Origin: Cyrtodaria siliqua | Lineage: Eukaryota; Mollusca; Bivalvia; Adapedonta; Hiatellidae | Length of the DNA: 64,000 nucleotides | Direction of reading: 5' to 3' | Assembly (NCBI GenBank): GCA_037043455.1 | Contig: JAWPHD010000288.1 | Coordinates: forward strand, 434,001 to 498,000 | Shown: piece after piece, positions 19,398 to 31,499 of the stretch | Layout of the letters: the number at the start of each line of letters is the position of its first letter | How positions within the stretch are numbered: the first letter of the stretch is position 1 | Program-made: the position numbers and the translations under genes | Notes under the pieces: generated by a model | Told to the model about the DNA's origin: nothing | Seen by the model: only the letters and a program-made list of their open reading frames with translations | The model's database searches: none

Positions 19398-21600
19398 TGG
19401 CGCCTACCTAAAGCCCATTTGGATGGTGGCGTTTGATGTTTGTCAATGATCTTTCTTGTTGTGCCCTTAATGGTTTATTCTCTTACTGCTCTGGCTTCTG
19501 CCAAGTCATTGTGTACCTTCATTGTGGCTTTCTAGGCTATTGTTTTTTTGTATTATATTTACACGAGCATATTTGTGTTTTACTTATATTGCCTATTGAT
19601 GCTGCCTTGTTGGTTAGAGATTAGATCATGGCAGGGATTTCTTTATTTACACTGTCCTGTTTTAATGGGATGACAGTAGGGTAAGTGTGAGGTTTGGTGC
19701 ACCCTAGAACCGGTTTAAACCCCCAGTGGCCTACTTTGCCACTGACCGTTCCAAGGCGGTAGTCCTATTGTCAACCCTTTTGTGTTTGTGATGTCGTTTG
19801 TATGTATTATTGCTTTGCTTTCTTGTTTGTCTGTTTGCGTGTTTGTTTCTGTGTTTTGTGGTTGACTGTCCTCCTTGAATGCTACTTTCCCTGTCCGATC
19901 TTTTTATATTTCTTTTGCTGGGGTAGAGCTTGCAAGGGCTTGTACAAGTGTCAAGCTCTCACCATCTGCTGGGGTATCTTCTGGCAGCTTTGGAATTACT
20001 ATATCGGCATCAGCCTCTACTATTTCACAGAAGGAGATGGTAGAAGTCCCAACCCATAAGATGTTTTCAGCTTCTTTTTTTTACAGCAGTAGCGATCTTG
20101 TAAGACGTGCCAACCATGACCATTGAGAACTTATTTTTTTGGTAGATACGAACATTGAACATGTTTTTTCTCTCACTCTAACGATGTTGAAATAAAACAA
20201 ATCTTTATTATTGTTTTTATAATGTATGAATTTATCAGACTTTCTTGTCGTGCCCTTAATGGTTTATTCTCCTGTTGCTCTGGCTTCTGCCAAGTCAATG
20301 AGTATCTAAATGATGGCTTTCTAGGCTATTGCTTTTTTTTGTATTATATTCACACGAGCATATTTGTGTTTTACTTATATTGCCTATTTATGCTGCCTTG
20401 TTGGTTAGATATTAGATTATGGCGGGGATTCCTTTATTTACACTGTTCTGTTTTAATGGGATGACAGATGGGTAGGCGTGAGGTTTGGTGCACCCTAGAA
20501 CCGGTTTAAACCACCCAGTGGCCTACTTTGCCACTGACCGTTCCAAGGCGGTATCCCTATTGTCAACCCTTTTGTGTTTGTGATGTCGTTTGCATTTAGT
20601 ATAACTTTTGCCTTCTTGTTAGTCTGTTTGCCTGTTTGTTTCTGTGTTTTGTGGTTGGCTGTCCTCCTTGAATGTTACTTTCCGTGTCCGATCTTTTTAT
20701 ATTTCTTTGTTGTTAATAATGACTGTCCCTTTTGCTGGGGTAGAGCTTGCAATGGCTTGTACAAGTGTTAAGCTCTCACCATCTACTGGGGTATCTTCTG
20801 GCAGCTTTGGAATTATTATATCGTCATCAGCCTCTACAATTTTACAAAAGGAGATGGTAGAAGTCCCAACCCATAAGATGTTTTCAGCATTTTTTTTACA
20901 GCATTAGCGATCTTGTAAGACTTGCCAACCATGACCATTGAGAATTTATTCTTTTGGTAGATACGAACATATGTTTTTCTCTCACTCCAACGATGTTGAA
21001 ATAAAACAAATCTCTATTATTGTTTTTATAATGTATGAATTTATCAGAATTTCTCGTGCCCTTAATGGTTTATTCTCTTGTTGCTCTGGCTTCTGCCAAG
21101 TCAATGAATACCTTAATTATGGCTTTCTAGGCTATTGTTTTTTTGTATTATATTTACACGAGCATATTTGTGTTTTACTTATATTGCCTATTTATGCTGC
21201 CTTGTTGGTTAGATATTAGATTATGACGGGGATTCCTTTATTTACACTGTCCTGTTTTAATGGGACGACAGTAGGGTAAGTGTGAGGTTTGGTGCACACT
21301 AGAAACGGTTTAAACCCCCAGTGGCCTACTTTGCCACTGACCGTTCCAAGGCGGTAGCCCTATTGTCAACCCTTTTGTATTTGTGATGTCGTTTGCATTT
21401 AGTATTACTTTTGCCTTTTTGTTTGTCTGTTTGCGTGTTTGTTTCTGTGTTTTGTGGTTGACTGTCCTCCTTGAGTGCTACTTTCCAAGTCCGATCTTTT
21501 TATATTTCTTTGTTGTTAATAATGTTTTTTCTCTCACTCCGACGATGTTGAAATAAAACAAATCTCTATTATTGTTTTTATAATGTATGAATTCAGCAGA
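19398..21600 (+). repeat. Three tandem copies (~820 bp each) of the retroelement 3' tail plus attached sequence
   Basis: Landmark GCCCTTAATGGTTTATTCTC occurs at about 19461, 20252 and 21057. Each unit runs through the TTTACTTATATTGCCTAT block, the conserved tail (GGTGCACCCTAGAACCGGTT; hairpin CAGTGGC/GCCACTG) and its 3' end TTTTTATATTTCTT. In units 1 and 2 a ~300-bp non-tail segment follows (GGGGTAGAGCTTGCAA ... ATGACCATTGAGAA ... CGATGTTGAAATAAAACAAA). Unit 3 lacks most of that segment. The minus strand of the segment reads protein-like (VGTSTISFCEIVEADADIVI). Confidence 0.8.
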
Positions 21601-22420
21601 CGTTCTTAAAGACATTTTCTATAGTTTATTAACAGATTTTTTTAAAACTGTTTGTACAATAAGTCTGTTATATATATAGACAGAAAAGGCAAAAATAATG
21701 GTAGGTCACCATTCTTGTTAAAATTTTAAAAAATAATTTGTAATGCCACCGTCATGTCAATCTGTCCAAAAAGTTGAGCAAGTCCATAAAATAGCTAAAT
21801 AAGATATTTTTGAAGTCTAATCATTTATTCATTGGTCACAATTCTGCTAAAATTGTATTAAAGTAAAGAACATTTAATTACAATAACATTTAAAGCTCAT
21901 CTTTATGTAAAACCTATATTTTTTTACAAAATCTGTTGAAACCATTACCACAATTTATGAACAAATTAGCCCATAATGATACAATATCCTTTTTTTTTTG
22001 TATGTTCCCAATATAACAGAATTTTTTTAAACGATCTAAGCACATAATTGAACATATATAAAAACAAAATGTGCAATAAAAATGATAGGTCCCCATTCTT
22101 GTTTAGAAAAATAATTTGAAACCCTACCCCTATGCTAAAAGGCCAAGTTTTGTATGAAATTATATAGAAATGGTATATTTTCCTTTTTTGTTACGTTCCT
22201 AATAACAAAATTTGTTCAAACTTCCTAGAAACTTATTTGAACATATATTTAAACAATATATTCAATTAAATTTATAGGTCACCATGCATATTGAGATTTA
22301 ATATTGGTTTTTGGAACCGTACCATTATGCTTACATTTTATAATGTTGTTGGAATTTTTACAAAATGCTATATTTTTCCTATGTTATGTATCTTATTATA
22401 GGCCTTTATTTAAATAAAGA
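21601..22420. repeat. Degenerate ~190-bp tandem repeats
   Basis: TAGGTCACCATTCTTG-like landmarks at about 21710, 22089 and 22279, each followed by AAAATAATTTG(T/A)AA and an AACATATATTTAAA-like stretch. Spacings fit a ~190-bp unit with one landmark lost. No coding signal. Confidence 0.55.
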
Positions 22421-22490
22421 CAATAAAAAAAATTCAAAAAAAAAGAAGTCAAAAAAAAAAGTCAAAAAAAAGTCAAAAAAATAAAATAGA
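22421..22490 (+). repeat. A-rich (AAAAAGTC)n low-complexity tract
   Basis: Runs of A separated by GTC/TTC; it could be the tail of a retroposon or a simple repeat. Confidence 0.6.
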
Positions 22491-22499
22491 ACTAGACAT

Positions 22500-23190
22500 C
22501 AAAAGCAACGTTCCAGTAAATTTTTAGGAAAATCCATCCAGTAGTTTTAGAAGCGAAGTCGCCCAAAAAAGGTGCGCATGGAAAAGTACAGCAAATGCCT
22601 TTAATACTTTTACTTCAATGGTAACTGTTGTGCTTTGCTTAGATGGCGTTTCCTGAAATATAAAGCAATACGGTATGTTTGTAAGGTATTTACTTCAATG
22701 TCTTTATTTAAATGAAATTGTTCATTAGTAAATACACGGCGGAATAACAATGGATTTCAAGTTATTTGTATCAAGTTTCATCCTTAAATCCTAGAATTAT
22801 ATGATATAAAAGAATTAAAAGTCGCAATTGCGCAAACATAAGCGTGGAAATATTTTGATATTTGATCAGTAAATTAAGTAAAATGATATCAATTCATCAT
22901 CAGCTCTGAACGCTCTTGTTGCCTTTTGGTACAACCACAATTCTAAAAGAGTAAGTAGATATTTAATATTTAATTAACATTTAATAGCAATAGACTATTT
23001 GTTTTCTCATACAAATAATAATGCTGAATGCAATAATTAAATATTGTTCGTTTTTGATTAACAATACAATTATTACAAGATACATGTAATATACAGCAGA
23101 AATAATGCCTTTAATATCAAAACGTTGTTCATGGTTAGCTATCTTTCCAGCATAAATCCCCGTGTTAATCATGAATTTATTAATGTCTGT
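22500..23190. other. No recognised gene
   Basis: AT-rich; nothing beyond chance frames. Confidence 0.4.
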
Positions 23191-23192
23191 TT

Positions 23193-23541
23193 AGGCCAAA
23201 TAAAATATTATGTGTCGTTCCATTTTGGCGACAGCCCAGATGTTTGGGCTGTTTTCGCCAACCCTAAATATTGTTTCCCATTTCTTTCGAGAAAAAGTAC
23301 GAAAGTACGTGGGGAGTATCTTTATACTCAGAAAGAGACGCTTCCGGTAAGCATGATGGCGGTCTCCCTGATTTTAATCTTATGAATCTGTATCGAGAAA
23401 TTTTGTCAGTTTAACGGCATTAGGAAATTAGGTTCATTTATGAACACTAGCTAAGACCAACTTCCAGTCTAGTTTTTTCCGACCTACCGTCCCTAGTTTT
23501 CCCCAGTGTTACCGGAACCACACATATTTTATTTGGCCTTA
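23193..23541. mobile_element. MITE-like element with ~30-bp inverted ends
   Basis: Left end AGGCCAAATAAAATATTATG..GTTCC; right end is the reverse complement of AGGCCAAATAAAATATGTGT..GTTCC (23514-23541). An internal hairpin is at 23229-23261 (GGCGA-CAGCCC / GGGCTG-TCGCC). No coding capacity. A non-autonomous DNA transposon about 350 bp long. Confidence 0.65.
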
Positions 23542-23769
23542 GCGTTGTACAAAATTTATTTAGGCAAAAATTATGATCAAGTGTTTTTTTTCCGCAAAAG
23601 CTTCTATAATTTTGAGTTAAAAAGGGTATTTGTGTCGGAAAACATACATGGATGTATTGATGTAATCCTTTTGAAGTCAAATTTATTGTGGAAGGCCAAA
23701 AGGATTAAGTACAAGCACAATGATGTATATAAAGTTTAAATTGTAATAAATGCTAGTTATATATTATAA

Positions 23770-23828
23770 GTGCATGAATGCCTAGATTTCAGATGGTCAT
23801 ATTCCTTAATTGCAATATGTTATTGTTA
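23770..23828 (+). repeat. Isolated unit of the 24.7-kb minisatellite
   Basis: GATTTCAGATGGTCATATTCC followed by TTAATTGCAATATG, the same unit as the array at 24660-24960, about 0.9 kb upstream. Confidence 0.55.
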
Positions 23829-23839
23829 AAGCAGTCTTT

Positions 23840-23967
23840 GTGGGCGTGAATGGTAAAAAGCATATTTCACTACCATTCATGAACAGTCTCAATCAAACCG
23901 AGACTGCAATATTTCGTATTTATCGTGTTGGCCGTTTCCAAAGGTCAACTATCATACTCTTTTGAAT
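23840..23967 (+). repeat. Fold-back repeat (family of four), copy 1
   Basis: GGGCGTGAATGG..CATATTTCACTACC, then ATTCATGAACAGTCTCAATC and AACCGAGACTGCAATATTTC, ending TTTCCAAAGGTC..ATCATACTCT. Related copies: 29145-29270 (minus), 40640-40765 and 54272-54393. The core GTCTCAATCAAACCGAGAC folds on itself. Confidence 0.75.
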
Positions 23968-24282
23968 TAAAATGTTTGTGTCACTAGCCCGAATTCTTAT
24001 ATACTCAATGAAAACCCACACATTTTCCTATAGCCCGACTACATAAATTAAAAAAAATCCCTAGCCCAAATGAAGTTTACTAGCCCCAGGCTTCGGGCTA
24101 GTGGGTTTATTCGAAGACAGTAATAAAGGTACACACTCCAATCTATATTTTTTAAAAACTCACGGCGTCCCGTTAGTTTTTCTCTTAACTTGCATTTGTT
24201 CAATCATTAATATTATTTGTTTGTTTTCTGGTGTTTTACGTCATTTTCAACACATGTAAGGTTATATATGACGGTCGTTTTT

Positions 24283-24405
24283 TTGTGGTGGAGGTAGACC
24301 ACCCACTTTTCCTGGGTAGAACCAGTACTGTACCGCTACCGCCATCCGTAAGAATCGACACTTCCTCACTTACAAGTCGAGCTCCTAGTGGGATTCGAAC
24401 CCGTC
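24283..24405 (-). mobile_element. tRNA-derived SINE, minus strand, 5'-incomplete
   Basis: Reading the minus strand: B box GGGTTCGAATCCC at the start, then a body containing GTACTGGTTCTACCCAGGAA, the same 20-base block as the SINE at 9210-9431. No A box is visible, so the first half of the tRNA part is lost. Flanking target duplication not found. Confidence 0.7.
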
Positions 24406-24659
24406 ATTAATATTAATTGTTAGAATAGTTCAAAGCAAATTGTTTTTACATATTACTTTGACATTTTATAATATTGCACGAATAATATAAAAAAAATTAA
24501 AAAAAGTAAAATAACGAAGAAAATTAAAATCTCAAATTTGTATTTAATATATATGCATTGCCAAGCAGTTTTAAAGTAAAAATGCTGGAGGATAATTAAA
24601 ACGAGGAGCAATTTTTTAATTTTTAATAAAACTCAACAGTTACATGTGTTCCTTTAAAT

Positions 24660-24960
24660 ATTTTTATTGTGTATATGTCGAGATTTCAGATGGTCATATT
24701 CCTGAGTTGCAATATGTTTTATATTTTAATTGTATCAATGCCGAGATTTCAGACGGTCATATTCCTTAACTGCAATATCATGAATATGTTATATATTTTA
24801 ATTGTGCTCATGGCGAGATTGCAGACGGTCATATTCCTTAACTGCAATATCATGAATATGTTATATATTTTAATTGTGCTCATGGCGAGATTGCAGACGG
24901 TCATTTTTTTTAAATATTTTAATGGTGTGAATGCCGAGTTCATAGACGATCATGTTCCTT
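24660..24960 (+). repeat. Minisatellite, ~75-bp unit, about five copies
   Basis: Each unit holds CGAGATTKCAGAYGGTCATA, TTCCTTAACTGCAATATCAT and ATGTTATATATTTTAATTGT. The two central units are almost identical, the outer ones decayed. The long frame 24669-24962 is only the repeat read in phase. Confidence 0.85.
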
Positions 24961-25437
24961 AATAACAGAGTCATATGCTTGAACTTTGGATGGATCAAAA
25001 TGATTAATCTAGTAAATGCAACATACACCATACCCTTGTAAAGCTACGTCGATGATGTGTATTATCATAATCAATGTCATGTAATGACATTCATTCCCAA
25101 TTCTGGCCAGAAGTGTTGGAGGTCATAAGCGTTTAAACATAGTCAAAAGATTGTAAAGCTGATTGAGAAGTATGCTACTGTTTCTCTAATGTTCTTCATA
25201 AACATGTATGAATTTTCATGTAAAGTCGGGTTTTCATTCAAATTTCGTACATCACCTGCAGTGATTATTTCCGAATTTCTGTCTGAATTTCTATCACCTT
25301 TCCTAATTCTCATATTATATGTATTTCTGATCTTAACAAAGACATATTGTAAGATACTGCAGCATGTAACAAATAGGTCATATTCTTCCTAAAATGACCC
25401 TTTTCGTTGTATAACCTACACTTAAAATACATTCCCA

Positions 25438-26253
25438 GCTAGCACAATAACGTTGTGACAACGTTGCAACAACGTTATGAAATAACTTTTTGGAATAACC
25501 AAAATACTCGTACAACCAAAATATAACCAAAATATAATCAACATTGGATCCTGATGGTAGAACAAAAAACTAAATTAATCCAATTGAGTCTGTGTCTCTG
25601 AAAAAGAGTCTCTATAAGAGACAAAGACTTCTGGAGAGTCTCTGGAAGAGACAAAGTATCTACTCTTTTTTTTCTTTCTTTTTTCCATAAATATCTAGTC
25701 TGTGTGTTTGTTCTTTTACAAGTTAAAATCCAAGTTTATTCTATATTGTATATATTTTACACATATATAATATTACATTGGTTTTGAATATTTAAATAAA
25801 AAATATTATCTTTTCTTATTTATTATACTTGTTTGAAGCGATATTTGGTAAAACACACAATGATAAAAATATGAATATACAAAAAAGGATACATTATCAA
25901 AATATATTTTATAAAGGGAGGTAATTAATGTATATAAGTTGTGTTCGAACCTAAATACAACGTTGTAAAACGTTGTTCCATAACGTTATATGGACGTTGC
26001 ATGATAACGTTGTTGAATAATGTTTACACAACGTTAACACAACGTTATGACTCAAACGGGAAAAAACAAAATAATATCTTTTTGGACATCTGAATTATAT
26101 TTAATACACTTTCCAATGAAATACTGGAATCCCTGGATATTTTGTAAAAAACGAACGCGTAACGTAGCTACAACGTCCAGGTAACGTTATATGACAACCT
26201 GACCAAAGTTCAACCAAACCATAACGTTGTAATAAGGTTGTGTGTTTGCTAGG
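25438..26253. mobile_element. AACGTT-rich MITE-like element
   Basis: Inverted ends around CTAGCACA (left, 25439) and TGTGTGTTTGCTAG (right, 26236). Both ends are packed with AACGTT in variants (ACAACGTTGTAA, AACGTTATG), about a dozen in all, separated by ~450 bp without the motif. Non-coding. The middle contains a short AGAGTCTCT / AGAGACAAAG repeat (25600-25655). Similar AACGTT elements are frequent in marine invertebrate genomes. Confidence 0.65.
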
Positions 26254-26689
26254 TTGATCCTGGCATTTTCATAGATCTTTTAAAGTTACAACCAAACATT
26301 TCATTTGGAAATAACCATGGAAATGCCATTTCTTTCCACACTCAAGATCATAGGCATTAACTGGAGGGTCTGTTATATGAGGAACTTGTATACTACCTTC
26401 CAACAAAAATGTTACTATGGAGCTGTATTATTTAAAGGAGCTGTAGTACAAAAATCCATATTGTGCACGTCAGAGTTTCTAACAATGACCATATCTGCAC
26501 TGTTTTCAAATTGATCGCTAGCTATAGATATTGCTGTACAATAAATTGTTAGAATGGAACCAGTGTAATGCTTTTTTTCATTTCATACCAGACACTCAAT
26601 GAGTGAAATCAGTAGCACTGTAGTGCGAGTTGTGCAGCTAGTTAACTGTTAACAAACTTGATTCATGAATATTCTTTGGCAATTGGTTA

Positions 26690-27555
26690 GCGGTGCATTG
26701 TTTGGTAAATTTAACACTAAACCCTTTTCTGGAAACTGCCCACCTGGCACATTAATAAGCGCCATAAAAAAACCTCTATTAAAGCTATTAATCCCTTCTC
26801 AATAGTGCTTAAACAACTTAATTCTTCAGGAATGCAACATACGTCTAATAAATTAGTTTTAGCTAAAATGTATAGCATTTGCCCTTTTGATACTTTTTAA
26901 AACAAAAAAAACAAAGGTAACTTCCCTCTCTATAAACAACGTCATGTAATTTTAGTTCCCAATGCAAAGTAAATACCGGATCCATAAAAAGAAATTTTCT
27001 ACAACTTACACATACAAATGATGCTTTTTCTCTATTTTTCTCCTCATATTCAACTATCACTATTTAAGAAAATCTATGCAACAATTATTGCTCATTGTAC
27101 AGAATTCTCTAACAGTGACATTACCTGAACATTCTTCAAAGTTTTGGACACAGTTGTTGATTGAATGCATTTCAGTTTTACTATTACTGGACATTTCATT
27201 GCATGCATTATGCTTTTTTTTCTTTTTTTTATTACGACTACTGTTGTTTTTCATTACATTATTATGGAAATTGGTGTTTATTACATTATTATATGTGCAT
27301 TTATTGGCATCTTCATTAACACAGTTTTCATGTCTCATTAGTGTAAAATGGTTCCAAGGGCTCTATCATTTCATATACACTTGAAACATGTTCGCACTCT
27401 TGGGATACAACTTCATTCACTGATGAACTTGTGCCTAGATTTTCTGCAAGTTCGGTAGTCCTTTGGGATGTACTAGGATAGGGCAAATGAATCGGCGTCA
27501 AATCAAATCGCATATTATTTGCATATGCTAAATGTACATAACAATAAAATAACAT
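26690..27555 (-). pseudogene. Helitron replicase/helicase, N-terminal remnant
   Basis: Three minus-strand frames in sequence. 27328-27555 and 27060-27338 are a low-complexity, Asn/Lys-rich N-terminal region. 26863-27060 holds two Cys pairs (FVCVSCRKFLF ... YLCFFCFKKYQKGKCY). Past the stop, in shifted frames, come NLLDVCCIPEELSCLSTIEK and NVPGGQFPEKGLVLNLPNN. This Cys-pair module followed by an E-L-x-x-L-x-x-I-E-K block and a P-G-G-Q-x-x-x-K-G block is the pattern of Helitron N-terminal domains. Rep and helicase domains are absent, so it is a fragment. Confidence 0.65.
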
Positions 27556-28034
27556 TCATCAGAACTCCGTTCCCATAGGGATTTTGCAGCCCATGTCGAT
27601 TCCTTTGATGGGAATCAAAACATATACTGTGTCATATTTCACGTCACAATTAACAGCTCTTGAACTATCCGCGAACTTTAATATTTGATATGGAGACAAA
27701 ACTGCCACTTGCACAAATGCATCTGAAAATTGCCATTCACCTGCATCGATGTTTACGGTTTGATATACAATATATGAAAAGGTATATTAAAGTTATATAA
27801 GTGCTCGTTTTAAAGTCTTCATCAGAGCATTCACACAAAATAACAGACGGCATGTACCAGATGTACCAGAGTAGAACGGAGGTGTGAAGTTGTACATGTT
27901 GCTTTAAGTTTAAAAGTAAAATAATGTTTACCGCTCCCAGGTCAGTAATTTGTATTTCTGCATTATTTCTGTCCAGCATTATAGCTATTCACCTTTTAAG
28001 CTAGGTGATTGTTTCCAAAGTATGTGTGGACTCT

Positions 28035-28215
28035 CATATTCAAAGTAGATATACAGGTCGAAAAGAAATGAAGCATTCAAGACTAAAAAGATGAATAAAA
28101 GCTATGACATCATAAACATAGGGTTTACAATAAGGCTACCGTCTAGTAACGGTCAATGGCAAAAGTTGCCGGTTTAAACCAGGTTCTATGGTGCACTCAA
28201 CCGCACTCAACCGCA
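28035..28215 (-). mobile_element. Old copy of the retroelement 3' tail
   Basis: Minus-strand match to the family tail: GTTTAAACC, CCATTGACCGTTAC, GGTAGCCTTATTGTAAACCC. Much more diverged than the copies inside Polintons, so the family has been active over a long time. Confidence 0.65.
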
Positions 28216-28547
28216 CTCTTGCCATAAAGCAATAACCCCATTGAATGTCTAATTTATAACATTAAATAATTACTCTTAAATTAATTATTTAATTCTACCA
28301 TCCGTTGTTTAGATAAATCAATAAAAATATACTTCAAACAGAAAATAAGTACTTGTATAAGCCTTTACGTCATATTATTTATTGAACAGCATGAAATATG
28401 AGAACCAAATTAAAGCACTGCACCTTTTATATGAAATAGGAGAACATTGTTATGGCTTTATTTATATTTGGATTGACAACCATAATTCTCTTAGATCGCC
28501 TCCAGTCCCTGAAATTGTAATTAAAATAAAAATACAGAATATTGTTT

Positions 28548-28800
28548 ATAATACAATACATGCTTTGTGGTTATTAAAACAAACAGCCATTCCTTCATCA
28601 TTTCGCGCACAGTTAGGATTGTGAACGTAATAGACCTGCTGACATATTGCTAATTGGTATTGTTCATGAAATTCATCCTCGCTATCGAATTTCATAAACC
28701 AGTACAATCGGTCATTTCCGTCTCTTAGATTATAATTATTTTCAGGATGGTTCTCAAACCAAAATAAAACGGGGATAGTGTGTGTGGTTGAACTATGATG
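28548..28800 (-). pseudogene. Unrecognised coding-like exon
   Basis: Minus-strand frame open for about 80 codons ending at a stop near 28548. It includes VLFWFENHPENNYNLRDGND, RLYWFMKFDSEDEFHEQYQL and QQVYYVHNPNCARNDEGMAV. Composition (Trp, Tyr, His, Cys, charged residues, no low complexity) is protein-like and unlike the AT-rich chance frames around it. No start codon or family recognised. Could be an exon or a gene scrap; may belong with the Helitron remnant on the same strand. Confidence 0.3.
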
Positions 28801-29144
28801 ATTAAGTCATTACCTTAGAACAGAAAAGAAGTGAACACAGACAAAAGCCATTCAAATTAAAGTGACAAAACAGTGACTTAGTAGTTAATCCTTATCCAAT
28901 GGTAAATTTTAGGATTGGTAATTATGCAAAATTATTTTGAAAACAAACCACACGCCAAGTTGCCTTTATTGTTGATGCTTTTATTCACAGAGGGTTTACA
29001 ATTAATTAACACGTTTCGTTGAAGTTGTATAATGTAAGTAAATATATAAATTAAATAACAATAAGAAATAAGAAATTCATATATACTGAGCTAAATAAAT
29101 TTAGCACATAAAATATTATTTACATAGACGAGATACAAAAAGTA

Positions 29145-29270
29145 TGAAAGGAGAAATTTGGAAATCGCGGAACACGATAAGTACAAAAAATATTGTGCAG
29201 TCTCGGTGATTGAGACTGTTCATGAACTGTAGTGAAAAGTTCTTCACGCCCTCTAGCCCCAGAACTCAAT
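29145..29270 (-). repeat. Fold-back repeat, copy 2
   Basis: Minus-strand relative of 23840-23967 with TTCATGAACAGTCTCAATCA and CGAGACTGCACAATATT; the longer head GGGGCTAGAGGGCGTGA is shared with the copy at 40640. Confidence 0.75.
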
Positions 29271-31129
29271 ATTTAAAATGTATATAGCACAAACATTTTC
29301 AGTCATCCCAAAGATAGTATCCATATGACGGTGAACATGAAACCTTCAATGAGGTATTTTCACACCATTCCATGGCCAGCGGCGTATGGTCCCAGTTTCT
29401 AACAAAACGCTTTGCCCTAAACGAGAAAGCAATGGGCGAAATAAACAAAATGGAATTTAGTTGGGAGCAACGGTAATGAAGCCTGCGTATTACAGGTAAC
29501 AGTCAAAAGACTAAATCAAAAGCAGGCAACATTTCCAAAGGGTGGTTAAACAATACTCAGAACCTTTAAAGGCTGGAGTAGTGGAACCACCTATTCGAAT
29601 TCAAGTAGGAAAACAAAGGTATTTAAGAATGTACCACCGATATCTGTAAATATCGGGCTCAGCCATCTCAAAAGATCGGAACAAAGCCGTGTATGTTCAG
29701 TGTCAATAAAAATATGACAAAGAAATGACCAATAATAATGCCGCTAAGTCATTTGTAAACAAAGTCGGTGATAAAAACAAGCAAATATGATAGGAAGGTT
29801 ATCGAAAATCGTTCTCATTTCAACGAGAAGGAGATAAATTTAAAATTACGAAATTTGGAATATTTTTGTTTTGAGAATAACAATGTTTTGTGAATACGTT
29901 TTAGCGGTTTTTAAACATTGACAGAATGGACAATTCTTGTCAAGGCCAAACAATAAATTTGTTCAAAGCAATACGTTTGTGTAATAAATTAAGCTGTTTT
30001 TAATATATGGGAGGTAATTCTGATACTTTGCTTCGAAAATAATAATAAAAAAAAATTTGAAAATCTCATGGTTATCTAGCATTTCGTGCTAAACTTTTTT
30101 TGTTCAGTATAGTATTCCCCTTTTACCATTTATTTCTAGTTATTGTTTTTTGTTTGTTTTAATCTAGCAACTGTATTGTTTATTCAGTTTATATCGGATC
30201 TGGTTCGAAACAGTATTGTATTTAATTATGTATTTAAATTATACTGGTTGTGTACCAGTTATCGTCATTCACCAGATTTCGTCATTATCAATAAAACACT
30301 TGATGTTGTGATTATTTTTCGACACCACTTTACAAATCACTACACACTATCATTAGAAGATTGGAGAGGAAAAAATATTTTAGAAATGTTAACAAACTCT
30401 CTCAAACCAACGCGTTAAACTATATAAATACCGTTATAAACAAAACACAATCGGGGAATCACGCGCTAATGCGCATGCGCAGGAAAGTTTCCTTTTAAAA
30501 TATCTGACCCGTTATGTCAAACCTACATGACCAAAAAAATAATAGTGTTTCAACCAAGGGAGACAACGAGTACACGTAAATCAAAATAATTAATTTTACG
30601 CACAGCTGTTTCCCTTTAAATTATGAATGTCAAAGTGAAGTAAATTACACCCGATATGGCACAGTTGAAAGATCGTTTTAAATTGTAGATATGACTTTTT
30701 TCTATAAAAAAAATTGTGTATTCAAATGCAATGGTATATTTATGTTTCAATTAATAACTACACAAGTTTTCATTATCCCAAATATGGGTTATTCGGTATT
30801 AAACTGAAGATGACGATAACTACTACATTCAGCTCGGACGACCGGCCCATTTCAGTCTATATTAAGTAACGGTCACGTGACACTTGTTACCGAGAATAAA
30901 CACAGAATATTTACGGCAAAGGGGTAAGCGTCTCTACTGGCAAAAATATGTATGAGATGACTAGTTTTGAATTAGATATAGTAAAGAACCAACATAAAAA
31001 TGACGACATCTGGTATACAGCCAGTATGTCAGAACTTTTTTTAAAAAAATGTTTGATACGTTATCGTGATGTACTCAGTGATAATATATAATTATATAAT
31101 TATAATTGATATGACCCGATGTGGTTACC
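29271..31129. other. No recognised gene
   Basis: AT-rich; the frame at 30143-30418 shows no domain. Nothing further seen. Confidence 0.4.
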
Positions 31130-31470
31130 GAGTGTAGGACATGACCACTGTAAATCTCGCTAGAAGCAGAGTTACTGTGGTAAGACCCCATTTTCATGTT
31201 CAATTTGTCATTTTTATCATGATCATTAAAGGCCTTTATCATGTGTGTGTAAAACTGGGAACGTGTCCCCATCGTAAATGGAATGTTTTCATCGTAGAGT
31301 GCAATCAAGAGAATGTTCAGCAACTCTGCAGTTCTTCAGGATACAGGTTTCTAGACCTAGGCTCCATATTTTTTTCTCGACTGAGGATGAGAATGGCATT
31401 TTTATTCATGTTTGTCGCCATATAATCTTTTTTATGTTGGTGAGCCGTAAAACCCAGATAAATTGGCTTT
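31130..31470 (+). repeat. Dispersed ~350-bp retroposon-like repeat, copy 1
   Basis: Shares ordered blocks with 47478-47835 (minus) and 60170-60540: CATCGTAAATGGA, CTCTGCAGTTCT, TCTAGRCC.., CTCCATATT, GAGGATGAG and TATGTTGGTGAGCCGTAAAA near the 3' end. One copy ends in (AATC)n, as SINE or LINE tails do. Confidence 0.7.
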
Positions 31471-31499
31471 GTATTGCATATTGATATGTAGGAACCTAA

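Noticed and set aside
24669..24962. 97-codon plus-strand frame with repeated peptide
   Set aside because: It is the minisatellite read in frame; unit length near 75 bp keeps the frame open.
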